Shown: positions 25,016-35,305, counted from the first letter of the stretch. The stretch: DNA of 64,000 bases from Archangium violaceum Cb vi76 (GCF_000733295.1 NZ_JPMI01000220.1:124001-188000), one strand, 5' to 3'. Numbers and translations: made by a program. The notes: generated by a model from the letters alone, not told the origin.

Positions 25016-26427
25016 AGGAACCGGCGCGCGTGGAGCGCCTCGACGAGGCGACACTGAGCGGGCTCGAGTCCGTGCTGCGCATCGCGTGCGGCATGGTGCT
25101 GGCCCCCAGTGTGCGCCCCTCGTTGGGGACCGCCCTCCATCGCGCCGCCGAGTCCCAGGGACTCCCCACCGCCGACTTCCTCCAGCGGCTGCTGGCGCGC
25201 GACACCGCGGCGGTGGAGGCCTTCATCGGCTACGCGGTGATCGGCGAGACGTACTTCTTCCGCCACCCGGAGCAACTGCGCGAGCTGGCGCGCATGGCTC
25301 CCTCCCATCCCGGTCCCTTCCTGGTGTGGAGCGCCGGGTGCGCCAGCGGCGAGGAGCCCTACAGCATCGCCATGACGCTGCTGGCGGCGGGCCTGCCCCC
25401 CGAGTCCATCCGCGTGGTGGGCACGGACGTGTCCGGGCGGGCCCTGGAGCGGGCCCGGCAGGCCACCTACTCCCCCTGGTCCGTGCGGCGCATGGAGCCC
25501 GAGCTGGAGCGGCGCTTCCTCACCATCCGCCCGGAGTCCGTCGGTGTGCCTCCCGAGATTCGCGCCCGGGTGGAGTTCCGCCGGCACAACCTGGTGACGG
25601 ATCCACCGCCCGTGTCCGGCGCCCAGGCCGTCTTCTGCCGCAACGTCCTCATCTACTTCCCCGCGGAGGTCATCCCCTCGGTACTGGAGCGGCTCGTCCG
25701 GGCGCTGGCCCCCGGCGGCTGGCTCTTCCTCGCCCCCGCCGAGGTGCCCTTCGCCAAGGGCATGGGACTGGAGGAGCGCGAGGTGGAGGGCATGCCCGTG
25801 TTGTGCAAGCCCATCCCCGGTGAGCCGCGGTCCACCCCGCGGGCGGCCCGCTCCGCGCCCCTCCGGGTGCTCGCCCCCCGTGCTCCCTCCAGCCCGCTGC
25901 GGCGCGTGCAGACGCCTTCCCGGGCCACTCCGGCCTCCCAGGAACCGGCCCCCGTGGCACAAGCCATCCGAGGGGGCCCGGCCATGACTCCTCCGCCCCT
26001 CCCCCAGGCGTCCCCCGGCACTCCGGTCGCGGGCTCGCTGGAGCAGGCCCTGGCCGCGGCACGTGCCGGCCAGTTCGACGTGGCCGAGGAGTTCGCCCGC
26101 CTGGCCGCCCGCGAGCTGTCCCCCGAGGCCTACCTGCTGCTGGCCATGGTGGCCGAAGGGCGGGAGGACGTGCAGGGGGCCGTGGCCGCGGTGCGCAAGG
26201 CGCTCTATCTGGAGCCTCAACTGGCCATCGCTCATGCGATGCTCGTGGCGTTGTATGGGCGGTTGGGCCAACCCGAGGAGGCCGAACGGGCCCGCCGCAA
26301 CGCGTTGCGGGCGCTGGAAGGACTGGATGACGAACACGTGCTGCGCGGAGTGGAGGCGATGACGGCGGGAGGGTTGCGGCGCGCGCTCGTTCCGGGCGTG
26401 AGGCAGGGAAAGTCGGGTGCGCGATGA
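25012..26427 (+). CDS. CheR methyltransferase with C-terminal TPR region
   Basis: 471 aa from GTG 25012, overlapping the upstream stop by four bases, with GGAGGGGG as ribosome site. The CheR domain fills residues 1-265: N-terminal helices (GYAVIGETYFFRHPEQL), the SAM site VWSAGCASGEEPYSIAM, GTDVSGRALERAR, and FCRNVLIYFPAEV. A Pro/Ala linker follows, then helical repeats (about 340-450, ELSPEAYLLLAMVAEGREDVQGA and similar) of the TPR kind, as in the FrzF class. It methylates Glu residues on the chemoreceptor, using SAM. No cheB esterase gene is present in the operon to remove the methyl groups. Confidence 0.9.
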   Translation: MKEPARVERLDEATLSGLESVLRIACGMVLAPSVRPSLGTALHRAAESQGLPTADFLQRLLARDTAAVEAFIGYAVIGETYFFRHPEQLRELARMAPSHPGPFLVWSAGCASGEEPYSIAMTLLAAGLPPESIRVVGTDVSGRALERARQATYSPWSVRRMEPELERRFLTIRPESVGVPPEIRARVEFRRHNLVTDPPPVSGAQAVFCRNVLIYFPAEVIPSVLERLVRALAPGGWLFLAPAEVPFAKGMGLEEREVEGMPVLCKPIPGEPRSTPRAARSAPLRVLAPRAPSSPLRRVQTPSRATPASQEPAPVAQAIRGGPAMTPPPLPQASPGTPVAGSLEQALAAARAGQFDVAEEFARLAARELSPEAYLLLAMVAEGREDVQGAVAAVRKALYLEPQLAIAHAMLVALYGRLGQPEEAERARRNALRALEGLDDEHVLRGVEAMTAGGLRRALVPGVRQGKSGAR

Positions 26428-26455
26428 GCTTGGAGGCGCCGTGGAAGTCACTGGC

Positions 26456-28069
<1,614 letters not shown>

Positions 28070-28100
28070 CCGGGGGCGTGTTCGTGGAGGCAAGGGACGT

Positions 28101-28478
28101 ATGAAGGTTCTGATCGTCGAAGACACGAAGACCATCACCAACCTCATCCAGGTGTACCTGATGGGGTGGGGACTGGAGTTCTTCGAAGCGAGCAACGGAG
28201 TTCAGGGGCTGGCGCGTGCCCGGGAGATCAAGCCGGAGCTGATCATCTCGGACGTGCAGATGCCGGAGATGGACGGGTTCGCCCTGTGCGCGGCGGTCCG
28301 CGCCGATCCCATCCTCTTCTCCACGCCCTTCGTGATGCTGACGTCGCTCAAGGATGACGCGAGCCGGCAGCGCGGGCGGCTGGTGGGTGCGAGCGCCTTC
28401 CTCAACAAGCCCGTGGCGGTGGAGGACCTGCGCGAGAAGGTGCGCAGCATCCTGAAGCTTCCCGCCAGCAAGTACTGA
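28101..28478 (+). CDS. CheY-like single-domain response regulator
   Basis: 125 aa, a receiver domain only. MKVLIVEDTKT holds the acidic pair, Asp51 (IISDVQMPEMDGF) is the phosphoacceptor, Thr near residue 81 (VMLTSLKD) and Lys in FLNKPVAV complete the active site. It is likely phosphorylated by the CheA of this operon and competes or cooperates with the receiver fused to that CheA. The ATG follows a GGGAC stretch 31 bases after the receptor gene. Confidence 0.9.
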   Translation: MKVLIVEDTKTITNLIQVYLMGWGLEFFEASNGVQGLARAREIKPELIISDVQMPEMDGFALCAAVRADPILFSTPFVMLTSLKDDASRQRGRLVGASAFLNKPVAVEDLREKVRSILKLPASKY

Positions 28479-28487
28479 CGAGGGGTC

Positions 28488-29066
28488 ATGGCCGCCGACC
28501 AGTCGCGCGAGAAGATCGACTACACGGCACTGCGCCGCAAGCTGGACGAGGCCCAGGCGGTGCTCGAGGGCGCCCAGGTGCTCAGCCCGGAGCGCCGCCG
28601 CGAGGTGCTCGCCGAGCGTGCGCGCGCGCTGGCCGAGTCGCGCCACGAGGAGCGGCGCGAGACGATGTCGGTGCTCGCCTTCCGCGTGGGCGGTGAGCGC
28701 TACGCCGTGCCCATCGACGCGGTGGACCACGTGCTGGAATCCAAGGGCCTGTGCCCGCTGCCGGGAGCCCCGCGCCACGTGCTGGGCGCGCTGGTGTCGC
28801 GCTCACGCGTGGTGCCGGTGTTGGACCTGCGGCAGGTGCTCGGCCTGGAAGGGGGCGGCATGTCCGACCTGACGCGCGTGGTGGTGGTCGAGGTGTCCGA
28901 GGAGTTCTTCGGACTGGCGGCCGAAGAGGTGGACGGACGGCAGGAGCTGCCTCGCGCGGACCTGTCCCAACCTCCGCCTGGACCTTTCACGTTCCTCACC
29001 CGGGAGCGGCTGATGGTGCTGGATCTCGCCCAGCTCAGCGATCCCGCGGTGGTGGGGCGGGGATAG
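28488..29066 (+). CDS. CheW-like coupling protein, second copy
   Basis: 192 aa. A charged helical N-terminus (DYTALRRKLDEAQAVLEGAQ, residues 12-60) precedes the CheW domain: VLAFRVGGERYAVPIDAVDHVL, LGALVSRSRVVPVLDLRQVLGL, VVVVEVSEEFFGLAAEEVDG. It begins nine bases after the cheY-like gene with GAGGGG as ribosome site. A second coupling protein could link the kinase to a different receptor or stabilise the array. Confidence 0.88.
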   Translation: MAADQSREKIDYTALRRKLDEAQAVLEGAQVLSPERRREVLAERARALAESRHEERRETMSVLAFRVGGERYAVPIDAVDHVLESKGLCPLPGAPRHVLGALVSRSRVVPVLDLRQVLGLEGGGMSDLTRVVVVEVSEEFFGLAAEEVDGRQELPRADLSQPPPGPFTFLTRERLMVLDLAQLSDPAVVGRG

Positions 29067-29078
29067 GACGAGGGACGA

Positions 29079-31604
29079 ATGGATCCTCGGGTTCTGCGGA
29101 GCCTCTGGCCCATCTTCGCCGCGGAGACGCGCGAGCAGCTCCAGACCATCGGCACCGCCGTGATGGGGCTGGAGCAGGGCTCGGCCGAGCAATCGGCCGA
29201 GCAGCTCATCGCGCTCAAGCGGGAGGTGCACAGCCTCAAGGGGTCCGCGGCCAGTCTGGGCCTGGCGGACATCGAGCAGTTGATGCACGCCCTCGAGGAC
29301 GGGCTGGCGCGCTGCGCTCCCGGTCATGTGCCGCCTCCCGGACTGGTGGAGACGACACTGCGGATCCTCTCGGCCATGGAGGCCGCGCTCAACCGCGGTG
29401 ACGCGGGCGAGATGCCGGCCATCGAGGGCCTGGGTCCGCTGCTGGCCGCGCTCGGGCGTGGCGGCTTCGAGCAGGCTCCCGAGGTGAAGGCCAACAAGGT
29501 GCCGGCGCAGTTCCGGCGCGACGGCCTGCAGACGCTGGAGAAGCTGGAGACGTCGCTGACCCGGCTGTGCTCACCGGGCCTGGAGGACCGCCCGGGCGCC
29601 GTCTGGGAAGCGGTGGGTCTGGCCGAGCTGCTGAAGGCCGCGGCCAACACGGCGGGCATCTCCGCCGTGGAGTCGCTGGCGAGCTCCGTCCGCGCGGGCT
29701 TCGCGCGCATGGAGGAGGCGGGCGTCGGGGCCAGCGTGGCGGCCTCGGACATCGCGGGCTCGCTGGTGCAGCTGCGCACCTCCCTGGAGTCGCTCGCCGA
29801 GGAGACGCCGGCCGAGCCCGCGGCGGCCCCGGTCGAGCCCGAGGTGACGGCACGCTCGGCGGCCGGCCGCCGCCAGCAGGACATGGACCGGGCGGTGCGC
29901 GTGTCCGTGCGGACGCTCGACTCGCTGGCGCTCCAGGTGGAGCAGCTCGCGGCGGGCCGGGCGCAGCAGTTGCGCCGCGCGGAGGCCCACCGCGAGCTGT
30001 TGGAGCAGACGCACCAGGCCCTGTTGCAGCTGGAGCGCGCGGCCCAGCAGTTGGCGCTCTCCGGAGGCGGCGGCGCGCTGGAGTCGCTGCGTGCCGGCGT
30101 GGGGCAGGTGCGCGGCGTGCAGAAGCGGCTGGTGCAGTTGTCCAAGGACGTGCACCGCGAGGGCGAGCAGCTCTCGCTGGTGGCCCAGGTGGTGCGCGAC
30201 GACCTGCGCGACCTCCGGATGGTGCCGGCCTCGCAGATGCTGGAGCCGCTCAAGCGCACGGTGCGCGAGCTGGCGGCGCGGCTGGGCAAGGACGTGGAGC
30301 TGGCGCTCGCCGGTGGAGACGTGCGCATCGACCGGCGCATCGTGGACGTGCTGAAGGATCCGCTGCAGCACCTGGTGCGCAACGCGCTGGACCATGGCAT
30401 CGAGACGACGGCCCAGCGGACGGCCGCGGGCAAGCCGCCGCGCGGGTTGCTCACGGTGCGCGTGGAGCCCCGGGGCACGCGCCTGGCGGTGGTGGTGGAG
30501 GATGACGGCGGGGGCCTGTCGCCGGAGAACGTGAAGGCCACGGCCGTGCGCCGCGGGCTGCTCACCGAGGCGGAGGCCGCCAAGCTCACCGAGATGCAGG
30601 CCGCGCGGCTCGTCTTCGAGCCGGGTTTCTCCACGAGGGACCAGGTGACGGAGACGTCCGGGCGCGGCGTGGGCCTGGACGTGGTGCAGACCACCGCCAC
30701 GCGGCTGCAGGGCGCGGTGGACCTCTCCTACGAGAAGGGCCAGGGCACGCGCTTCACCATCGACCTGCCGCTGATTCTGGCGGGCGCGCTGGGGCTGCTG
30801 GTGCGCACGGGCACGGCGGTGGTGGCCATTCCCTCGGACGCGGTGGAGCGCGTGCTGCGCCTGTCGCCCGGGGACGTGGGCACGGTGGCCGGACATGTGG
30901 TGGCGCGCGTGGACGACGAGCAACTGCCCTTCCACCCGCTCTCCACGTCCATCGGCATGCCCCGGCTGCCGCTGGCCATCGAGTCGGGCAAGCCGCAGAC
31001 GGCCATGGTGCTGGCGCTCGGCGGCGTGCGCGCGGTGTTCGCCATGGACGCGGTGGTGGGACAGCAGGAGATCGTCGTCCGCTCGCTGGGGCGGCACCTG
31101 CAGACGGTGTCGCACCTGGCCGGGGCCGCCGTGCTGGACGACGGCAGCGTGGTGCCGGTGCTCAACGCGCCCGAGTTGCTGCGTGTCGCCGCCGCTCCGG
31201 TGGTGCTGCGTGCCGCCACCGAGGTGCGCCGCTCGCACATCCTCGTGTGCGACGACGCGCTCACCACCCGCTTCGCCATCAAGTCGCTGCTGGAGATCGC
31301 CGGCTACTCGGTGGTGACGGCCGGGGACGGCGAGGAGGCGCTGGGCATCCTCGAGCGCACGCCGTGTCAGCTCGTGGTGAGTGACTGGCAGATGCCGCGC
31401 CTGGATGGCATCGGGCTGACCCGCCGCATCCGCGCCCACCCCAAGCTGTCGCACCTGCCCGTCATCCTCTGTACCTCGCTGGACAGTCCGCAGGAGCGGG
31501 CCGCCGGCCTGGAGGCGGGGGCGGATGGCTACCTCGTCAAGCGCGAGGTGGAGCGCGGCAAACTGTTGGATCTGGTCCGCCAGTTGCTCCCCTCGGGCGC
31601 CTGA
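29079..31604 (+). CDS. CheA histidine kinase fused to a C-terminal receiver (CheA-CheY hybrid)
   Basis: 841 aa. Domains: HPt with His51 in LKREVHSLKGSAASLGL (1-110); a second, degenerate HPt-like helical bundle without His (about 145-240); a dimerisation region; the ATPase core (about 400-545: LQHLVRNALDHGIE, DDGGGL, SGRGVGLDVV); a CheW-like domain (about 550-705); and a receiver (about 722-838) with Asp769 in VVSDWQMPRLDG and acidic pair CDD. The P2 regulator-docking domain of typical CheA is not evident. Similar hybrids (FrzE) run non-flagellar pathways in myxobacteria. The terminal receiver may act as phosphate sink or output switch. Last gene of the operon. Confidence 0.92.
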   Translation: MDPRVLRSLWPIFAAETREQLQTIGTAVMGLEQGSAEQSAEQLIALKREVHSLKGSAASLGLADIEQLMHALEDGLARCAPGHVPPPGLVETTLRILSAMEAALNRGDAGEMPAIEGLGPLLAALGRGGFEQAPEVKANKVPAQFRRDGLQTLEKLETSLTRLCSPGLEDRPGAVWEAVGLAELLKAAANTAGISAVESLASSVRAGFARMEEAGVGASVAASDIAGSLVQLRTSLESLAEETPAEPAAAPVEPEVTARSAAGRRQQDMDRAVRVSVRTLDSLALQVEQLAAGRAQQLRRAEAHRELLEQTHQALLQLERAAQQLALSGGGGALESLRAGVGQVRGVQKRLVQLSKDVHREGEQLSLVAQVVRDDLRDLRMVPASQMLEPLKRTVRELAARLGKDVELALAGGDVRIDRRIVDVLKDPLQHLVRNALDHGIETTAQRTAAGKPPRGLLTVRVEPRGTRLAVVVEDDGGGLSPENVKATAVRRGLLTEAEAAKLTEMQAARLVFEPGFSTRDQVTETSGRGVGLDVVQTTATRLQGAVDLSYEKGQGTRFTIDLPLILAGALGLLVRTGTAVVAIPSDAVERVLRLSPGDVGTVAGHVVARVDDEQLPFHPLSTSIGMPRLPLAIESGKPQTAMVLALGGVRAVFAMDAVVGQQEIVVRSLGRHLQTVSHLAGAAVLDDGSVVPVLNAPELLRVAAAPVVLRAATEVRRSHILVCDDALTTRFAIKSLLEIAGYSVVTAGDGEEALGILERTPCQLVVSDWQMPRLDGIGLTRRIRAHPKLSHLPVILCTSLDSPQERAAGLEAGADGYLVKREVERGKLLDLVRQLLPSGA

Positions 31605-31622
31605 AGCAGGCGAGGAGACGGG

Positions 31623-31638
31623 GCCCTCCCTGGAGGGC
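31623..31638 (+). terminator. Short hairpin after the chemosensory operon
   Basis: GCCCTCC-CT-GGAGGGC is a perfect short stem 18 bases after the cheA stop, within GC-rich sequence and without a clean T-run. It is a possible terminator only. Confidence 0.3.
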
Positions 31639-31694
31639 GGGGTCCCTTCTCCTCCCGTCCCGGCATGTGCACCTTGCCGGGACCAGGAGGCGGC

Positions 31695-32324
31695 GTGGAG
31701 GAGCAGGTCGCACTATGGATCGCGGGATTCTCGTATCCGGCGGTGTTCCTGCTCCTCGTTCTGTGCGGAGTGGGCGCGCCGCTGAGCGAGGAGTTGATCA
31801 TCATCACGGGTGGACTGGTGGTCGCGCGCAGTGGCGCGAACCTCCCGGTGATGGTGTTCGCCGCCTATGTGGGGGTCATCGCCGGGGATAGTGCGCTGTA
31901 CCGGATTGGCCGCTCACTGGGGCCCCGGGTGTTCTCGCATCCCAAGCTGTCGAGGATGCTGACACCCGCGCGCATCGAGTTCCTCCAGGGGATGTTCGCG
32001 CGCAGGGGCGCGGTGTCGGTGTTCCTCGCGCGCTTCCTGCCGGGACTGCGCGCTCCGGCGTTCCTGCTGGCGGGGGCCTCCGGGCTGCCCTACCGCCGCT
32101 TCTTCCTGGCCGATGCCCTGGCGGCGTGGGTTCCCGCCCTGGGCATGACGTGGCTGGGCTTCCGGTTCGGTCCCCAGGTGCTCGCGGACGTGCAGGGCGG
32201 CCTGCGGTGGCTGCTCCTCGCGGCGGTGATGGTGACCGTGAGCGTGCTCGCCGTGCGCTGGGGGCGGCGCCGGGCGGCGTTGCGCACCACGCGCGTGGTG
32301 CAGGCTCCCGAGGGAGAGCCCTGA
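31695..32324 (+). CDS. DedA-family membrane protein
   Basis: 209 aa from GTG 31695, chosen because AGGAGG lies four bases upstream; ATG 31665 would add ten residues but lacks a ribosome site. Family signs: GAPLSEELIIITGGLVVA, AAYVGVIAGDSALYRIGRSLG, then FLARFLPGLRAPAFLLAGASGL with the conserved FxxRFxPGxR motif and YRRFFLADALAAWVP. Four to five membrane helices. DedA proteins are inner-membrane lipid transporters or scramblases (some move undecaprenyl phosphate or phosphatidylethanolamine) and help maintain membrane potential. The exact lipid is unknown. Confidence 0.88.
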   Translation: MEEQVALWIAGFSYPAVFLLLVLCGVGAPLSEELIIITGGLVVARSGANLPVMVFAAYVGVIAGDSALYRIGRSLGPRVFSHPKLSRMLTPARIEFLQGMFARRGAVSVFLARFLPGLRAPAFLLAGASGLPYRRFFLADALAAWVPALGMTWLGFRFGPQVLADVQGGLRWLLLAAVMVTVSVLAVRWGRRRAALRTTRVVQAPEGEP

Positions 32325-32387
32325 GGTCACTTCCTGGGCCGCGTGTACATCCCAACCTCCGCACCGACTCCGACAAGCGTGGGACAT

Positions 32388-33170
32388 TCAGTGCTCGTGC
32401 CTGCAGCGGCCGAGGAAGTGGACCAGTTCCGTGTGGAACCACTGTGGTGCGTCCAGCATCAGCCAGTGACTCGTGTGCGGCAACGTGGAGTGGGACAGCC
32501 CGGGCCGCTGGCCCACCAAGGTCTCCGGGCCGGTGGTGGCCGCCAGCGCGTGGGTGGGTCCGGTGAATCGCTCGAAGGCCTCGTCCGGGTTGTAGAGGAA
32601 GAGCGACTCCATGTTTCCGGCGATGGCCTCCCGCCGCGAAGTCCGCAGTGTCTTCATGACCAGCGCGCGTGTCTTCTCCTTCGCCTCGAGGAGCAGGGGC
32701 GTGAACCAGTGTTCGTGGAAGCCGCCGTACTTCGCCGCGCTGAAGTTCTCGAGCCAGGCGTCCACCTGGGCCTTCTCCTGGCGGCGCAGGTCTCCCACGG
32801 GATCGACATAGAGGAGCCCCGCGAGCCGCTCGGGGTAGTACGAGGCGAAGGCGCCGGCCACCGCGGCCCCGAAACCGTGGCCCACCAGGACGAACTTCTC
32901 GGGCAGCAGCGCGTCGGCGATGGCGGCGACATCCTCCACCGAGGCCTCCACGCCGAAGGGGCCGTGGCCGCCGCTGCTCTCGCCCATTCCGCGCTGGTCG
33001 AACGAGACGCTGCGGGTCGCGAGGCCGTGCTGCGTCTCGGCCCAGTGCGTCCGGTCGGCGGCGAAGTCGTGCACGAAGAGGACGGGGATGCCGCCGTCGC
33101 CTTCGACTGTCGCCATCAGCCGCCCCGCGGGTCCGGGCACGGTCACCGTCGTCGCTTCCTTGTGCTTCAT
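32388..33170 (-). CDS. Alpha/beta-hydrolase fold protein lacking the nucleophile serine
   Basis: 260 aa. The fold is clear: VLFVHDFAADRTHW (strand 3 and oxyanion region), VSFDQRGMGESSGG, FVLVGHGFGAAVAGAFASYYPERLAGL (nucleophile elbow), LYVDPVG (acid strand) and LPHTSHWLMLDAP (histidine loop). At the elbow the motif is G-H-G-F-G: residue 99 is Gly (GGT at 32874-32876), where esterases have Ser and epoxide hydrolases Asp. AGT for Ser would differ by one base. So either the enzyme is inactive or non-hydrolytic, or there is a base error. The Asp and His positions are kept, which suggests recent loss or a changed role. Confidence 0.8.
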   Translation of the reverse strand: MKHKEATTVTVPGPAGRLMATVEGDGGIPVLFVHDFAADRTHWAETQHGLATRSVSFDQRGMGESSGGHGPFGVEASVEDVAAIADALLPEKFVLVGHGFGAAVAGAFASYYPERLAGLLYVDPVGDLRRQEKAQVDAWLENFSAAKYGGFHEHWFTPLLLEAKEKTRALVMKTLRTSRREAIAGNMESLFLYNPDEAFERFTGPTHALAATTGPETLVGQRPGLSHSTLPHTSHWLMLDAPQWFHTELVHFLGRCRHEH

Positions 33171-33288
33171 CGTGTCTGCTCCCGGCCCCCGCTGTGGGCC
33201 GGGCCAGCTTCGGAGTCTGTCCTACTGCTTCGAGAACGAGTAGCTGCCGGGGCTCATGCGCTCACCTTCGAACATCGTGAGCGTGGGC

Positions 33289-33648
33289 CTATGCGCCTTC
33301 CGCCTCGAGCAGCGCCGCGAGGAACAGCTCGTAGGTCAGCTCGGCCACGGGCCGCTTCTCGCGGCGGGCCTGGGTGCGGAGCGCCTTGGGCAGCGAGCAC
33401 GGTTTGCCTTGCTCGCCATCGCGCATCTTCACATATCCGCGCTCGGAGAACCCGACCACGAGCCATCCCCGTTTGCGGAGTGCCTGGCTGAGGTCATCGG
33501 TGAGCTGGTGGTGGACGGCCTTGGCCATCGGCAGCAGGCCGAAAATATCGCTCGACCAGCCGCGCTCTTCCTCGCGCCAGCCCTTCGCGCGCAGGTAGTT
33601 GGCCTTGCGGGCGATCGACAGTCCTCCGACGTGGCGCTCGAGCTTCAC
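33289..33648 (-). CDS. Hypothetical protein coupled to yaeQ
   Basis: 119 aa from GTG 33648, whose GTGA overlaps the yaeQ stop; a longer version from ATG 33693 would overlap yaeQ by 49 bases and is less likely. The protein is basic and mixed alpha/beta: HVGGLSIARKANYLRAKGW, LTDDLSQALRKRGWLVVGFSERGYV, then KRPVAELTYELFLAALLEAE. No family is recognised. Translational coupling to YaeQ suggests the two work together. No signal peptide or membrane segment. Confidence 0.68.
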   Translation of the reverse strand: MKLERHVGGLSIARKANYLRAKGWREEERGWSSDIFGLLPMAKAVHHQLTDDLSQALRKRGWLVVGFSERGYVKMRDGEQGKPCSLPKALRTQARREKRPVAELTYELFLAALLEAEGA

Positions 33649-34196
33649 AGGGACGCGCGGGTCAGCGGACCATCGAAGCTCTGCCCCTCGCACTCGACAT
33701 AGGCGTGGTCGCCAACGAGGGTCAGCGACAGCTTGATCCGCCGGGAGTCGAAGCCGGAGAGCGAGCGCAGCAGGTCGGAGTCGATCGCGGCGAGCTCGGC
33801 CTTGGCCACGCGCAGGGCCTTCGCCTCACGTGCCTCGGTGAGGAACGCCTCGAGCCGCTGGGGGGACTCGAACAGCACCGACACCTTCGCGTGCGGGTTC
33901 TGGTCCACCGCGCGCTGGATCTTCACCGGGTCCGCCTTGCCCACGCGCACCCAGCTCGTGACCAGGCCGGTGTAGTCGCGGCATTCGAGGTCTGGCTCCT
34001 CGGGCTCGCCCAGTCCCTTGCCGAAGGCCAACCGCTCCTCCCAGAGCCAGCAGTACGCGAGCACCCGCAGCCAGACGCGCTGCATGGTCTCGGACGGGTG
34101 GCGTGCGACCTTGAAGCTCAGCTGGGGCTGGTCGATGGCGCGATCGACATGGCTCAAGGCGATCTGGAAGTCGTACAACGTCGGAGCGAGGGTCAT
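33645..34196 (-). CDS. yaeQ: YaeQ-family protein
   Basis: 183 aa, the usual family length. MTLAPTLYDFQIALSHVDRAI, VARHPSETMQRVWLRVLAYC, LAFGKGLGEPEEPDLECRDYTG and VGKADPVKIQRAVDQNPHAKV match YaeQ, a conserved bacterial protein with a nuclease-like (PD-(D/E)xK) fold; the D-E-P-D-L and WVRVGKAD segments carry the residues of that fold. The biochemical function of YaeQ is not well established (originally reported as an RfaH-loss suppressor in E. coli). First gene of a two-gene unit. Confidence 0.88.
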   Translation of the reverse strand: MTLAPTLYDFQIALSHVDRAIDQPQLSFKVARHPSETMQRVWLRVLAYCWLWEERLAFGKGLGEPEEPDLECRDYTGLVTSWVRVGKADPVKIQRAVDQNPHAKVSVLFESPQRLEAFLTEAREAKALRVAKAELAAIDSDLLRSLSGFDSRRIKLSLTLVGDHAYVECEGQSFDGPLTRASL

Positions 34197-34219
34197 CGGA
34201 GCGAGCTATAGCGCATCCG

Positions 34220-34564
34220 CTAACCCGGGAGGCGCGGGAGCAGCACGGCCAGCTCGAGCCCGGGACCCTCCTGCACGGAGACCCGGGCCTGCCATCTCCG
34301 CCCGAGCCGCTCCAGGGACTCGAGCGCTCTGCCCGGCAACGGGAGCTGCGTCCGGGCCTGGACGAGCAACCGCCACGCATCCACTCCGTCCGGTGCGTCC
34401 ACCCGGAGCACCACTTCCGAGGCCCCGGCCCCCGACAACAGCCGCTCCAGGGTTCGCATCAACAGCGCGGAGCCCGTTCGCGGCATCTTCAGCAGCACGG
34501 GTCCCAGGGGTAGCTCCAAGCTCGCGGCGCCGGGCCGACCCGGCCCGAAGGTGGCGCTCAACAA
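34220..34564 (-). CDS. Small protein resembling a degenerate histidine-kinase ATPase domain
   Basis: 114 aa from TTG 34564, with GGAGG about 11 bases upstream and only six bases after the stop of the HisKA-type gene. The order of elements follows a shortened GHKL ATPase domain: LMRTLERLLSGAGASEVVLRVDA lines up with the N-box helix and next strand, and ARVSVQEGPGLELAVLLPRLPG with the closing strands, but the ATP-binding Asn, DxGxG and G2 motifs are missing. It probably cannot bind ATP. Alternative: an unrelated small alpha/beta protein. Interpretation rests mostly on gene order. Confidence 0.5.
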   Translation of the reverse strand: MLSATFGPGRPGAASLELPLGPVLLKMPRTGSALLMRTLERLLSGAGASEVVLRVDAPDGVDAWRLLVQARTQLPLPGRALESLERLGRRWQARVSVQEGPGLELAVLLPRLPG

Positions 34565-34570
34565 CGCCCG

Positions 34571-35305
34571 CTAATCCTCCGCGGGGACGTCCTCGCCCGA
34601 GGGCCGTTGCTGGAGACGGACATTCATCTCTCCCGCCGCCCGGCCCATGCGCTCGAGGTAGCGCTGCATGGACGGGGTGAGCGCGCCGGCCATGCCCTTG
34701 GTCATCATGTCGATATAACCCTGGATCACCAGCAGCGGCGTGCGCAGGTCATGGGCCGCGCGGGACCAGGCCCGCTCCCGGTGCGCCAGCCGCTCCATCA
34801 GCCGCAGCCGCTCCAGGCGCAGCCGCTTGTGCTCGGCCTTCGCCGCATCCTCCCGCTCGCGGCACGCCAGCAACGCGCCGCCCAGCTCCGTCAGACGGGC
34901 GAGGTGCCGCCGATCCTCTGTATCCACACAGGGCGTGCCCAGCACCAGCGCCGTGCGCCCATGCTTCATCATCTGAAGGGGATGGGCCCGGGCCGGCACC
35001 GGAGGCGCCACACCCGCGAGCGCCACGCACCGGCCATCCGCGTACAGCGCGGCTCCAGGCGTCTCCGTCAGACGCACCACCGACTCCACGAGCGCGGACA
35101 GTCCTGCCCTCGCCCCGTGGTGCAGCGCCCGCTCGGCCACGGCCGAGACTGTTCGCTCCACCTCCGAGGCGCTGACACTCCGCCCCACGCGCCACCCGAT
35201 CCAAGCACCCGCCTGCACACAGGAGGAATGGCCACGGTCGGCGAACGGCGCAATGCATCCCAGTGTGGGAAACAAAAGCGTGACGGAGGGAAAACCCTTT
35301 CCCAC
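34571..35305 (-). CDS. HisKA-domain protein without an ATPase domain
   Basis: 244 aa from GTG 35305; shorter starts (for example GTG 35188) are possible, as the first 40 residues look poorly conserved. A sensor-like region (about 45-145: VERTVSAVAERALHHGARAGLSALVESVV and GAALYADGRCVALAG) leads into a coiled coil (EHKRLRLERLRLMERLAHRERAW) and a HisKA dimerisation domain with His185 in SRAAHDLRTPLLVIQGYIDMM. The protein ends about 60 residues later without any N, G1, F or G2 box. A neighbouring small gene looks like the worn remains of the missing ATPase. It may accept phosphate from another kinase or act as a scaffold. Confidence 0.72.
   Translation of the reverse strand: MGKGFPSVTLLFPTLGCIAPFADRGHSSCVQAGAWIGWRVGRSVSASEVERTVSAVAERALHHGARAGLSALVESVVRLTETPGAALYADGRCVALAGVAPPVPARAHPLQMMKHGRTALVLGTPCVDTEDRRHLARLTELGGALLACREREDAAKAEHKRLRLERLRLMERLAHRERAWSRAAHDLRTPLLVIQGYIDMMTKGMAGALTPSMQRYLERMGRAAGEMNVRLQQRPSGEDVPAED

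Noticed and set aside
33180-33285. Short minus-strand peptide ending in YSFSKQ between the hydrolase gene and the yaeQ unit
   Set aside because: A 10-20 residue frame with no ribosome site; may be a remnant, but nothing supports it.
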